From contig CAJOHX010000016.1 in NCBI GenBank assembly GCA_905234475.1, forward strand, positions 1 through 33,999: a DNA stretch of 33,999 nt, read 5' to 3'. The DNA comes from an uncultured Bacteroidales bacterium (GTDB taxonomy: Bacteria; Bacteroidota; Bacteroidia; Bacteroidales; UBA932). A model generated the notes under the pieces. The model was given only the letters and a program-made list of their open reading frames with translations, had not been told where the DNA came from and made no database searches. The position numbers and the translations under genes are program-made. Below, one piece after another: positions 16,622 through 24,241 of the stretch (within the stretch, counting starts at the first letter, position 1; every line of letters begins with the position of its first letter).

Positions 16622-17012
16622 ACTCGGAAAGGATTGCGGCGGCGGTCTGCGCCATCACTTCGGGGGTGAATTTCGGACGCTCCTTGCGGAAGTCCAGGTC
16701 GCCCTCGGTCTGCAGGGGCACCAGATGGATGTGCGTGTGCGGGACCTCCATCCCGAGCACGGCCACGCCCACGCGCTTGCAAGGCACGGCGGCCTTCAGC
16801 GCGACGGCGACCTTGCGGGCGAAGGCCCACAGGCCCTCGTAGACCGGCTCGTCGAGATGGAAGATATAGTCGTCCTCCACCTTCTTGGGAATCACCAGGG
16901 TATGGCCCAGCGCAAGCGGGCTGATGTCGAGGAAAGCGTAGTAGTCCTCGTTCTCCGCCACCTTGTAGGACGGGATCTCGCCTTGGGCGATGCGGGTAAA
17001 GATCGTTGCCAT
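16605..17012 (-). CDS. HIT family nucleotide hydrolase
   Basis: The 135-residue protein begins MATIFTRIAQGEIPSYKVAE, with GHTLVIPKK (about 36-44) and the histidine triad HTHIHLVP with His92, His94 and His96. HIT (HINT-branch) proteins hydrolyse nucleotide phosphoramidates or similar adenylated compounds in the cytoplasm; the natural substrate is not evident. The ATG overlaps the greA stop by one nucleotide, and the gene overlaps the following lipoprotein gene by 17 nt, so the three are translated in series from the greA promoter. Confidence 0.93.
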   Translation of the reverse strand: MATIFTRIAQGEIPSYKVAENEDYYAFLDISPLALGHTLVIPKKVEDDYIFHLDEPVYEGLWAFARKVAVALKAAVPCKRVGVAVLGMEVPHTHIHLVPLQTEGDLDFRKERPKFTPEVMAQTAAAILSEYEKLQ

Positions 17013-17482
17013 CAGAACTTGATATCCAGGATTTTGAACTTGAGGATGCCGGAAGGGACCTTGGCCTCGACGACCTCGCCCTTGCCGTGGCCCAGCAGGG
17101 CCTTGCCGATCGGGGTGGTGGCGGCGAGCTTGCCGTTCGCAAAGTCCGCCTCGCTCTCGCCGACGATGGTGAACTCCATCACCCGGTGGTTGCCGAGGTT
17201 CTCCACCTTGACCGTGTTGAGCATCTGCACCTGCTCGGAATTGAGCTGCGAGCTGTCCAGGACCTTGGCGTTGAGCACCTGGTTCTGCAGCTTGGCAATC
17301 TTGAGCTCGAGCAGGCCCTGCGCCTCGCGCGCAGACTCATATTCCGCGTTCTCGGAGAGGTCTCCCTTCTCGCGGGCCTCCGCAATCGCTGCGGCGATGG
17401 CCGGGCGCTGTGCGATCGCCTCGGCGAGTTCTTTCTTGAGCTTGTCCAGCCCTTCCTGGCTCATGTAGTGTACTTCTGCCAT
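17012..17482 (-). CDS. greA: Transcription elongation factor GreA
   Basis: GreA stimulates RNA polymerase to cleave backtracked RNA. I start it at 17482 (MAEVHYMSQEGLDKLKKEL, 156 residues), not at the upstream ATG at 17506, because the shorter form matches the family N-terminus. The N-terminal coiled coil contains the acidic tip EKGDLSENAEYESAREAQ with the conserved Asp-x2-Glu-Asn region. The C-terminal FKBP-like domain has FTIVGESEADFANGKLAATTPIGKALLG. A strong promoter match lies about 70 nt upstream, with a terminator-like hairpin in the leader. The HIT and lipoprotein genes follow without gaps. Confidence 0.95.
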   Translation of the reverse strand: MAEVHYMSQEGLDKLKKELAEAIAQRPAIAAAIAEAREKGDLSENAEYESAREAQGLLELKIAKLQNQVLNAKVLDSSQLNSEQVQMLNTVKVENLGNHRVMEFTIVGESEADFANGKLAATTPIGKALLGHGKGEVVEAKVPSGILKFKILDIKF

Positions 17483-17508
17483 GATTACGTTTTCGTGTTC
17501 ATTCAACT

Positions 17509-17533
17509 AAAAAGGAGTCCTGCCTCCTGGCAG
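17509..17533 (-). terminator. Attenuator-like hairpins in the greA leader
   Basis: Read on the minus strand, CTGCC-AGGA-GGCAG (17520-17533) competes with AGGAG-gcagga-CTCCT (17513-17528), and the second is followed directly by five T residues (17509-17513). Both lie between the greA promoter and start codon, so they sit in its 5' leader rather than after tsaB. Confidence 0.45.
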
Positions 17534-17549
17534 AACCCTTGATTCGATG

Positions 17550-17581
17550 CAAATATAGCAATTATTTCGATAAATGGCAAA
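17550..17581 (-). promoter_or_regulatory. Promoter for greA-HIT-lipoprotein operon
   Basis: On the minus strand a TTTG (17578-17581) is followed after 20 nt by TATATTTG (17550-17557), a full match to the Bacteroidota -33/-7 pattern. It lies just after the tsaB stop, so greA can be expressed separately from the cvpA-tsaB operon. Confidence 0.7.
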
Positions 17582-17592
17582 CTTCGCGACGG

Positions 17593-18285
17593 TCAGAACA
17601 GCTTCTTCCGGCTGACGGTCGCGACGAAATCCTTCAGGTAGAAGGGCTCGAAATAAGCGACGTCGCGCCAGTGGCCCGCCGCGAATTCCTGCAGCGCGGG
17701 CCGGAGCATTCCTGAGGCGGTGGGGCAGGCCTGCACGAAGCTGACCTGCGGCCCCGCGAGAATCTCCCGGCATTTGCCGGCCCCGTCGCCGACCACGAGC
17801 ACGGGGCCGGCGTCGCGTTCGGCCCGGAAGCTCTCGGCTGTGATTACCTGCGGCTGGATCTCTGTAAGCTGCTCGCCCTCAGGCGTAAAGACGGCGGTGT
17901 AGACCTCCATGCGCCGGGCGTCGATCATCGGCAGGACGCGGTGGCAGCCCTCCGGCAGCCAGCCGTTTGCGCGCGCCTGGTGCACCAGCAGCGCGAGCGT
18001 GCCGACCGACAGCAGCGGGATGCCGGCGGCGAAACAGATCCCCTTGGCGGTGGAAACCCCCACGCGCAGGCCGGTGTAGGACCCCGGCCCGGCACTGACG
18101 CACACGGCGTCCAGCTCCCCGGCCTTGAGCCCGCACTCGTCCAGCACCTCCTTCACGAAAGGCGCGGTCATCGCGGCGTGCGCCCGGGGCTCGGTGCTCT
18201 CCCGGCTGGCCGCGATGCGCTCCCCGTCGGCGAGGGCCACGGAGCACAGCGAGGTGGAAGTCTCTATCAGCAGAATCCTAGACAT
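17593..18285 (-). CDS. tsaB: tRNA threonylcarbamoyladenosine biosynthesis protein TsaB
   Basis: TsaB is the dimerising partner of TsaD in making t6A37 in ANN-decoding tRNAs. The start at 18285 gives MSRILLIETSTSLCSVALADG, the ASKHA-fold N-terminus of the family. Further motifs are VSAGPGSYTGLRVGVSTAKGICFA (about 70-93) and PMIDARRMEVYTAVF (about 125). The 230-residue length is normal. An upstream in-frame ATG at 18309 would lie deep inside cvpA and adds only a Pro-rich leader. The chosen start overlaps the cvpA stop by 8 nt, supporting a cvpA-tsaB operon. Confidence 0.94.
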   Translation of the reverse strand: MSRILLIETSTSLCSVALADGERIAASRESTEPRAHAAMTAPFVKEVLDECGLKAGELDAVCVSAGPGSYTGLRVGVSTAKGICFAAGIPLLSVGTLALLVHQARANGWLPEGCHRVLPMIDARRMEVYTAVFTPEGEQLTEIQPQVITAESFRAERDAGPVLVVGDGAGKCREILAGPQVSFVQACPTASGMLRPALQEFAAGHWRDVAYFEPFYLKDFVATVSRKKLF

Positions 18286-18823
18286 TGGCGGCAGCCGCGG
18301 CAGTGGCATCGACGGCGGCCGGATCGGCTCCGCCGCCCGTGACGAACGACTTCAGGATGGGGAAGATGGCGTTGGCGGCGTTCTTAAGCGCATTGTACAC
18401 CACGGCGTCGGCGGTGGCCTCCGGCTTCACGATGTGGAGCGAACTGTTGAGCGTCTCGAACAGCAGGATCACTAGACCGAGGATGAGGGCGACCTTGAGG
18501 ACGCCGAACACCAGGCCCAGCAGGCGGTTCAGGAAGCCCAGCGACAGGGCCTTGAGCGTCTTGGTCAGCAGCGCGCCGACCAGGTGCAGCAGGACGGCCA
18601 CCACGATGGCGACCAGCACGAAGCTCACGACCTTGAGGATGGAGGCGTCCAGGGTGAGGTACTGGCTCAGCCAGTCGGCCATCATCGTCGAGAAGTGGAA
18701 GGCGGCCCAGGCGGCGGCCAGAATGGCCACGAGGTCGACGACCTGCTTGATGAAACCCTTGGAGATGCCGGTGACGATCGCCGGTATGAAGCAGAGCAGA
18801 AGAATAATATCCAGAATAGCCAT
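18278..18823 (-). CDS. CvpA family membrane protein
   Basis: The 181-residue protein has four predicted membrane segments (about residues 3-20, 27-46, 62-88 and 100-122) and the CvpA-like opening AILDIILLLCFIPAIVTGISKGFIKQVVDLVAILAA. The C-terminal tail is Ala-rich and soluble. CvpA proteins are inner-membrane proteins linked in E. coli to colicin V production and bile/envelope stress; the molecular activity is unknown. The gene is divergent from ileS, sharing a 72-nt promoter region, and overlaps tsaB. Confidence 0.88.
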   Translation of the reverse strand: MAILDIILLLCFIPAIVTGISKGFIKQVVDLVAILAAAWAAFHFSTMMADWLSQYLTLDASILKVVSFVLVAIVVAVLLHLVGALLTKTLKALSLGFLNRLLGLVFGVLKVALILGLVILLFETLNSSLHIVKPEATADAVVYNALKNAANAIFPILKSFVTGGGADPAAVDATAAAAANV

Positions 18824-18829
18824 GTCGTT

Positions 18830-18861
18830 TTTGGTTAAATGGGCAGAAATAGCTACCTTTG
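18830..18861 (+). promoter_or_regulatory. Promoter for ileS
   Basis: TTTG (18830-18833), a 20-nt spacer and TACCTTTG (18854-18861) match the Bacteroidota promoter pattern exactly. The predicted start of transcription near 18868 gives a leader of about 28 nt before the ileS ATG at 18896. Confidence 0.7.
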
Positions 18862-18877
18862 TAGGCTAATTGTAACG

Positions 18878-18907
18878 CAAATTTAGACAAAAAATATGAC
18901 ATTCAAA
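18878..18907 (-). promoter_or_regulatory. Promoter for cvpA-tsaB
   Basis: On the minus strand TTTG (18904-18907) is followed after 18 nt by TAAATTTG (18878-18885). The upstream element lies inside the first codons of ileS. Predicted initiation near 18871 almost coincides with that of ileS on the other strand. Confidence 0.55.
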
Positions 18908-21900
18908 GAATATAACGGCCTGGACCTGGTTCGCGTGGGTGCTGAGGTGCTGGAGCGCTGGCAGAAGCGGCACGCTTTCGAGCGTTCGCTGACCCTGCGC
19001 GAAGGGGCTCCGGAGTTCATTTTCTTCGAAGGTCCGCCTTCGGCGAACGGCATGCCGGGCATCCACCACGTGATGGCCCGCTCCATCAAGGACGCCGTCT
19101 GCCGCTACAAGACACAGGCCGGCTTCAAGGTCCGCCGCCGCGCGGGCTGGGACACCCACGGCCTGCCGGTCGAGCTGGGCGTCGAGAAGAAGCTCGGCAT
19201 CACCAAGGAAGACATCGGAAGCAAGATCTCCGTCGCGGACTACAACAAGACCTGCCGCGAGGAGGTGATGAAATACACCGCCGAATGGCGAACCCTCACC
19301 GAGCGCGTCGGCTACTGGGTGGACATGGATGACCCGTACATCACCTACGACAACCGCTACATCGAGACGCTCTGGTGGCTCCTGAAGGACATCTACGGCA
19401 AGGGCCTGCTCTACAAGGGCAAGAGCATCCAGCCGTACAGCCCCGCCGCCGGCACGGGCCTGAGCACGCACGAGCTCAACCAGCCGGGCTGCTACCGCGA
19501 CGTCAAGGACACGACCTGCACGGTGCAGTTCAAGGTGGTGGGGGAGGAAGACCTCTACTTCCTCGCCTGGACCACCACCCCCTGGACGCTCGCGTCCAAC
19601 ACGGCCCTCTGCGTGGGCCCGAACATCGACTACGTCAAGGTTCGCTCCGCGAATCCCTATACCGGCGCCCCCGCGACCTACATCGTCGCCGAGGCGCTCG
19701 TCGGCACCCTCTTTAACGGCAAGGTCCCCTTCGAGGTCCTGCCCGGCAGCGTCAAGGGCCGCGAACTCGTGGGCATGCGCTACGAGCAGCTGATCCCCTG
19801 GTTCCGCCCGGACGGCGACGCCTTCCGCGTCATCCCCGGCGACTACGTCAGCACGGAGGAGGGAACGGGCATCGTCCACATTGCGCCGACCTTCGGCGCG
19901 GACGACGCCAAGGTGGCCCGCCTGGCGGGCATCGCCGCGCTGCAGGTGGTCGACCGGGGCGGCGACCTGCAGGCGCAGGTGGACCTCCAGGGCCGTTTCT
20001 TCCGCCTGGAAGACCTCGACCCGCAGTACGTCGCCACGCACGTGAGCCCGGACTACGCCGAGTGGGCCGGCCGCTACGTCAAGAACGCCTACGACAGCAC
20101 CCTCGGCCCCGACGACCCGACCCTCGACATCGACCTCTGCGTCATGCTCAAGGCCGCCGGCAAAGCCTTCAAGATTGAGAAGCACGTCCACTCCTACCCG
20201 CACTGCTGGCGCACCGACAAGCCGGTGCTCTACTACCCGCTGGACAGCTGGTTCATCAAGACCACGGCCGTGCGCGAGCAGATGATGGCGCTCAACGACC
20301 AGATCACCTGGAAACCCGAATCGACCGGTACCGGCCGCTTCGGCAAATGGCTGGAGAACATCCAGGACTGGAATCTCAGCCGTAGCCGCTACTGGGGCAC
20401 CCCGCTGCCCATCTGGCGCAGCGAGGACGGCAAAGAAGAGCTTTGCATCGGCTCCGTCAAGGAGCTGTATGCCGAGATCGACAAGGCCGTCGCCGCCGGC
20501 TTCATGGCCTCCAACCCGCTGCGCGACAAGGGCTTCGACCCGGAGGACATGTCCAAGGCCAATTATGACAAGATTGACCTGCACCGCCCGTACGTGGACG
20601 AGATCTTCCTCGTCAGCCCTTCGGGCAAGAAGATGACGCGGGAGACCGACCTCATCGACGTGTGGTTCGACTCCGGCGCCATGCCGTACGCCCAGACGGG
20701 CCTGCGCGGCATCGACAGCCCGGACTTCGGCTGCACGGCCGACTTCATCGCCGAAGGCGTGGACCAGACCCGCGGTTGGTTCTACACCCTGCACGCCATC
20801 CACACGATGGTCAGCGGCACGCCCGCCTTCAAGCGCGTGATCTCCAACGGCCTCGTGCTGGACAAGAAGGGCGAGAAGATGAGCAAGCGCCTGGGCAACG
20901 CCGTGGATCCCTTCCAGGCCATGGACAAATACGGCGCCGACGCCCTCCGCTGGTACATGATGACCAACGCCCAGCCCTGGGACAACCTTAAGTTCGACGA
21001 GGCGGGCGTGGAGGAAGTGCGCCGCAAGTTCTTCGGCACGCTCTACAATTCCTATTCGGTCTTCGCGCTGTACGCGAATATCGACGGATTCGACCCGGCG
21101 GCGGAGGCCGTGCCCTACGAGCACCGGCCGATGTTCGACCGCTGGATCATCAGCCGGCTGCACACCCTCGTGAAGGGCGCCGTAGCCGCCTACGAGGACT
21201 ACGACATCACTACGGCCGGCCGCCTGGTGCAGGATTTCGTCTGCGACGACCTGTCCAACTGGTACATCCGGCTCAACAAGAAGCGCCTCTGGGGCGCGGG
21301 CATGAGTGAAGACAAGCTCGCCGCGTACCAGACGCTGTACGAGGTGCTCAAGGGCGTGGCCCTGCTGGGCGCCCCGATCGCACCGTTCTTCATGGAGCGC
21401 CTGTGGCTCGACCTCGTGCCGGACGCCGATTCGGTGCACTACTGCCCGATGCCGGCGTACGACCCCGACCGCGTGGACACCGGCCTCGAGGAGAGCATGG
21501 CCTTCGCCCAGAAGGCTTCCTCGATGGTGCTCGCCCTGCGCAAGAAGGTCGGCATCAATGTCCGCAAGCCGCTCGCCAAGGTGCTCGTGCCGGTGATCGA
21601 CGACACGGTCAAGGAGCACGTCATCCGCGTGAGCGACATCTTCCTGACGGAAGTCAACGTCAAGCAGATCGAGTTCCTGCACGACACCACGGGCATCATC
21701 ACCAAGAAGATCAAACCCAACTTCAAGACCCTCGGCAAGATCTACGGCAAGCAGATGAAGGAGATCGCCGCCGCGTTCGGGCAGCTCTCCCAGGAGGAGA
21801 TCGCCGCCATCGAGCGCGCTGAAAGCGAGTACATCCTGCACCTGCCTTCCGGCGACGTGACGCTTAATAATGGCGACTACGAGATCAACTCCGAGGACAT

Positions 21901-22261
21901 GCCGGGCTGGCTCGTCGCCACCGAGGGGACCCTCACCCTGGCCCTGGACATCGTCCAGACGCCGGAGCTGGTCCGCGAGGGCAACGCCCGTGAGCTGATC
22001 CACCCGATCCAGACCCTCCGCAAGGAGAGCGGATTCGAGGTCACGGACCGCATCCACACCGTCGTCTATGCCGACGGTGAAGCCGCTTCCCAGATCCGGG
22101 AGGCGCTCTCAGAATATTCGGATTACGTCGCCGCCCAGACCCTCTCGCTGTCGCTGGAGCAGAAGCCGCTCGCCGAAGCCCCCGAGACGGCCGCCGAGGT
22201 GGAGTGGGGCGACGGGAAGATCCGCGTCCAGGTTGTCAAACACACTCAATCCCTTTCATAG
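18896..22261 (+). CDS. ileS: Isoleucyl-tRNA synthetase
   Basis: The 1121-residue class I synthetase charges tRNA-Ile. It has FFEGPPSANGMPGIHHVMA (HIGH-equivalent, about residues 42-60), WDTHGLPVELGVEKKLG and the editing domain with LAWTTTPWTLASNTALCVG (about 222-240). DWNLSRSRYWGTPLPIW, VDQTRGWFYTLH and the KMSKR loop (about residue 660) follow, then an anticodon-binding domain. Length and style match the eukaryote-like (type 2) IleS common in Bacteroidota, a type often associated with lower sensitivity to mupirocin. The start at 18896 gives MTFKEYNGLDLVRVGAEVLERW. A DksA-like gene follows after 3 nt. Confidence 0.97.
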   Translation: MTFKEYNGLDLVRVGAEVLERWQKRHAFERSLTLREGAPEFIFFEGPPSANGMPGIHHVMARSIKDAVCRYKTQAGFKVRRRAGWDTHGLPVELGVEKKLGITKEDIGSKISVADYNKTCREEVMKYTAEWRTLTERVGYWVDMDDPYITYDNRYIETLWWLLKDIYGKGLLYKGKSIQPYSPAAGTGLSTHELNQPGCYRDVKDTTCTVQFKVVGEEDLYFLAWTTTPWTLASNTALCVGPNIDYVKVRSANPYTGAPATYIVAEALVGTLFNGKVPFEVLPGSVKGRELVGMRYEQLIPWFRPDGDAFRVIPGDYVSTEEGTGIVHIAPTFGADDAKVARLAGIAALQVVDRGGDLQAQVDLQGRFFRLEDLDPQYVATHVSPDYAEWAGRYVKNAYDSTLGPDDPTLDIDLCVMLKAAGKAFKIEKHVHSYPHCWRTDKPVLYYPLDSWFIKTTAVREQMMALNDQITWKPESTGTGRFGKWLENIQDWNLSRSRYWGTPLPIWRSEDGKEELCIGSVKELYAEIDKAVAAGFMASNPLRDKGFDPEDMSKANYDKIDLHRPYVDEIFLVSPSGKKMTRETDLIDVWFDSGAMPYAQTGLRGIDSPDFGCTADFIAEGVDQTRGWFYTLHAIHTMVSGTPAFKRVISNGLVLDKKGEKMSKRLGNAVDPFQAMDKYGADALRWYMMTNAQPWDNLKFDEAGVEEVRRKFFGTLYNSYSVFALYANIDGFDPAAEAVPYEHRPMFDRWIISRLHTLVKGAVAAYEDYDITTAGRLVQDFVCDDLSNWYIRLNKKRLWGAGMSEDKLAAYQTLYEVLKGVALLGAPIAPFFMERLWLDLVPDADSVHYCPMPAYDPDRVDTGLEESMAFAQKASSMVLALRKKVGINVRKPLAKVLVPVIDDTVKEHVIRVSDIFLTEVNVKQIEFLHDTTGIITKKIKPNFKTLGKIYGKQMKEIAAAFGQLSQEEIAAIERAESEYILHLPSGDVTLNNGDYEINSEDMPGWLVATEGTLTLALDIVQTPELVREGNARELIHPIQTLRKESGFEVTDRIHTVVYADGEAASQIREALSEYSDYVAAQTLSLSLEQKPLAEAPETAAEVEWGDGKIRVQVVKHTQSLS

Positions 22262-22264
22262 TCC

Positions 22265-22657
22265 ATGGAAAAAGTACGTTATTCCGATGCCGAACTCGCT
22301 GAGTTCAAGGTCATCATCGAGGAGAAGCTCGCCAAAGCGAAGGCCGAGTACAATACCCTGCGCCAGGTTGTGATGCACAACGGCACCAACGACATCGAGG
22401 ACACCACGCCCTCCTTCCGCACGGTCGAGGACGACGGCGCCTTCCAACTCTCCAAGGAAGAGGCCAGCCAGATGGCCCAGCGGCAGTACAAGTTCATCCA
22501 GAACCTGGAGGCCGCGCTGGTGCGTATCGAGAACAAGACCTACGGGATCTGCCGCGTGACCGGCAAGCTCATTCCCAAGGAGCGGCTCCGCCTTGTGCCG
22601 CACGCGACCCTCACGGTCGAAGCCAAGGAGATGCTCGCAAAGCAAGGCAAGAACTAG
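22265..22657 (+). CDS. TraR/DksA-type zinc-finger family protein
   Basis: The 130-residue protein has an N-terminal helical hairpin (about 8-90) and the family C-terminal motif YGICRVTGKLIPKERLRLVPHAT. Classical DksA has four zinc-binding cysteines; here only one is left (in GICRVTG), as in many Bacteroidota relatives, so zinc binding is doubtful. DksA-like proteins bind the RNA polymerase secondary channel and adjust rRNA and stress transcription. The gene sits between ileS (3-nt gap) and lspA (4-nt gap), a common Bacteroidota order. Confidence 0.9.
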   Translation: MEKVRYSDAELAEFKVIIEEKLAKAKAEYNTLRQVVMHNGTNDIEDTTPSFRTVEDDGAFQLSKEEASQMAQRQYKFIQNLEAALVRIENKTYGICRVTGKLIPKERLRLVPHATLTVEAKEMLAKQGKN

Positions 22658-22661
22658 TGGC

Positions 22662-23234
22662 ATGAAGCTCTCCCGTGGCAAGCGGCTGCTGATCCTCGGC
22701 GTCGTGTTGGTCATCGTCGACCAGGTGATCAAGTACCTGGTCAAGACCAACATGGAGTTGGGCCAGCAGATCTATGTGATCGGCCAGTGGTTCCGCCTGT
22801 GCTTCGTGGAGAATGAGGGCATGGCCTTCGGCATGGCCTTCGGCGGCAAGGTGGGCAAGTTCCTGCTGTCGCTGTTCCGCATCGTACTGTGCGGCGCGCT
22901 GATCTGGTGGATCCATTCCCTCGACAAGAAGGGCAAGGCGCCCGTGGGCGTGCTGGTGGGCCTGACGCTGATCACGGCCGGGGCCTTTGGCAACATCATC
23001 GACTGCTACTTCTACGGGCTCATCTGGGACTACGCCCCGTTCATGTTCGGCCGGGTGGTGGACATGTTCTACTTCCCGATCATCCGCAGCGGCGAGCGCG
23101 TGATCTTCTTCAGCCCGGTGTTCAATTTCGCCGACTCCTGCGTGACCGTCGGCGCTTTCTACCTGGCGCTCTTCCAGTGGCGCTTCTTCGCGACGGACGA
23201 CGACAAGAAGGATAAGGCGGACAAGAAGAAATAA
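22662..23234 (+). CDS. lspA: Lipoprotein signal peptidase II
   Basis: LspA cleaves the signal peptide of diacylglyceryl-modified prolipoproteins in the inner membrane. The start at 22662 gives MKLSRGKRLLILGVVLVIVDQVIKYLVK. Conserved segments are NEGMAFGMAFGG, the first catalytic Asp114 in GAFGNIIDCYFYG and the second Asp158 in FNFADSCVTVGAFYL. Four membrane helices are visible and the 190-residue length is typical of Bacteroidota. The C-terminal tail is Lys/Asp-rich. It is the last protein gene before tRNA-Ser, which begins 3 nt after its stop. Several lipoproteins in this window would be its substrates. Confidence 0.95.
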   Translation: MKLSRGKRLLILGVVLVIVDQVIKYLVKTNMELGQQIYVIGQWFRLCFVENEGMAFGMAFGGKVGKFLLSLFRIVLCGALIWWIHSLDKKGKAPVGVLVGLTLITAGAFGNIIDCYFYGLIWDYAPFMFGRVVDMFYFPIIRSGERVIFFSPVFNFADSCVTVGAFYLALFQWRFFATDDDKKDKADKKK

Positions 23235-23236
23235 CA

Positions 23237-23321
23237 GGAGGTGTGGCCGAGTGGTCGATGGCGGCAGTCTTGAAAACTGTTGAACGGTAACGTTCCGGGG
23301 GTTCGAATCCCTCCGCCTCCG
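23237..23321 (+). tRNA. tRNA-Ser (anticodon UGA)
   Basis: This 85-nt gene has acceptor arms GGAGGTG (23237-23243) and CGCCTCC (23314-23320), a G discriminator, anticodon loop CTTGAAA with TGA, a long variable arm (TTGAACGGTAACGTTC region) and the T loop GTTCGAATC. Length and long variable arm fit serine. CCA is not encoded. The last 23 nt are duplicated at 29032, which marks this gene as the integration target of the following island. Confidence 0.95.
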
Positions 23322-23322
23322 C
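23299..23322 (+). repeat. attL: left copy of 24-bp direct repeat (tRNA-Ser 3' end)
   Basis: The 24 bases from GGGTTCGAATCC to CCTCCGC are identical to 29032-29055; the bases just outside differ on both sides. The repeat covers the T arm and the acceptor 3' strand of tRNA-Ser, the usual target site of tyrosine recombinases. Confidence 0.85.
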
Positions 23323-23332
23323 AGATTAAATT

Positions 23333-23370
23333 AAAACCCTGCTTTCAGTGCTGCTGAGGGCTGGTTTTTT
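23333..23370 (+). terminator. Possible terminator after tRNA-Ser
   Basis: AAAACC (23333-23338) pairs with GGTTTT (23363-23368), with inner CCCT/AGGG and CAG/CTG pairs, and ends in a run of T to 23370. It would end lspA-tRNA transcription just inside the island. Confidence 0.45.
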
Positions 23371-23382
23371 CTTTGCTCACTA

Positions 23383-23413
23383 TTTGATTTTGCGACCAAA
23401 GTATCTATATTTG
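23383..23413 (+). promoter_or_regulatory. Promoter at the island's left end
   Basis: TTTG (23383-23386), a 19-nt spacer and TATATTTG (23406-23413) match the Bacteroidota pattern fully. One TGCGACCA repeat (23391-23398) lies between the two elements, so a protein bound to it would block or alter this promoter. Confidence 0.65.
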
Positions 23414-23473
23414 ATGCCGTAAGTGCGACCAACTCCTATGTGTGCGACCACTTTTTAACAAATCGTGCGACCA
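23391..23473 (+). repeat. Four direct TGCGACCA repeats overlapping promoter
   Basis: Identical 8-mers TGCGACCA start at 23391, 23424, 23443 and 23466 (steps of 33, 19 and 23 nt). The last three share a preceding G. The set spans the promoter and the first codons of the next reading frame, and lies 70-175 nt inside attL. It looks like an operator or arm-type binding array rather than coding repetition. Confidence 0.65.
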
Positions 23474-24198
23474 ATTATAAACCTATTGATGACATTCGTG
23501 AGTTGATGAAGACCCTTGGAGCAGAGGATGATAAGAATAGTAAAACAAAGAAGGGTAAAGAAAAACCTACGTTTGAGGAATGGAAGACTTGCGATGCATT
23601 ATTGACTTCAGAAATGGCTCTTACCGCAGTCATGCTTTCCAATACCTATGAAGAAGCCATCAGACTTGCCATTTCAATGGGTGGTGATAGTGATACCATT
23701 GCAGCAATGGCAGGTTCTGTTGCAGCACAACTGTATGGCATCCCTGAGGCTCTTATTAAAAAAGCCCTTGTTTTCCTACCTTCTGAAATGATTGAGGTCA
23801 TCAATAAGTTTGAGGGCAGTGATTTCAAGCCCACAGGCATTAAACCGCCAAAGGTTAGCCGTTGGTGTAATAAGGATATTGTCGTTTATGGGGCAGGCCC
23901 TAAGGGCGAAAAGAATGATGAAGATGGGAAATATGAGACAATAAGAGGTGCACGTATGCAGGCGCATCCCATTCCTACCATTGGCAAGAGCCTTGAAGAA
24001 ATACAGGAAGGGGTAAAAGCATTCATTGAAGAAGCCAAGAAGAATCCTGATAAAAGGTATATTGTTCACAAGGTTGGCTATCATAAGGCAGGATATACAC
24101 TTCAGCAGATTGCACCTTTCTTCAAGGAGGCTGTTGAGTTGAACAATGTGCTGCTGCCTGAGGACATGCTAAATGAACTGACAAAGGGAATGGAATAA
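23440..24198 (+). pseudogene. 5'-truncated ADP-ribosylglycohydrolase with extra C-terminal domain
   Basis: The frame (252 residues from the ATG at 23440, whose first codons lie in the TGCGACCA repeats) contains only the C-terminal part of an ADP-ribosylglycohydrolase. Its TYEEAIRLAISMGGDSDTIAAMAGSVAA stretch carries the metal-binding GGDSDT motif (about residues 80-85). The N-terminal GDxxG and TDDT metal-binding motifs are absent and there is no room for them before the tRNA. A second domain (about 140-245: IVVYGAGPKG, QAHPIPTIGKSLEEIQEGVKAF, KVGYHKAGYTLQQIAPFFKEAV, NNVLLPEDM) resembles a conserved phage-associated domain (A1S_2505-like). Removal of ADP-ribose is unlikely in this form; the C-terminal domain could still be expressed. 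Confidence 0.7.
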
Positions 24199-24202
24199 TT
24201 GC

Positions 24203-24210
24203 TATATTTG
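24203..24210 (+). promoter_or_regulatory. Putative -7 element for the island exported-protein genes
   Basis: TATATTTG matches TAnnTTTG exactly, 5 nt after the ADP-ribosylglycohydrolase stop and 32 nt before the next start codon. No good TTTG is found at the -33 position. Confidence 0.4.
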
Positions 24211-24241
24211 AGCATTAAACAATAACACACGATAGCATAAT

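Noticed and set aside
18866..22057. A 1063-residue open frame on the minus strand
   Set aside because: Antisense shadow of ileS.
23391..23473. The TGCGACCA repeats as a CRISPR array
   Set aside because: Units are only 8 nt, with unequal spacing of 19-33 nt and only four copies; no cas genes are in the window.
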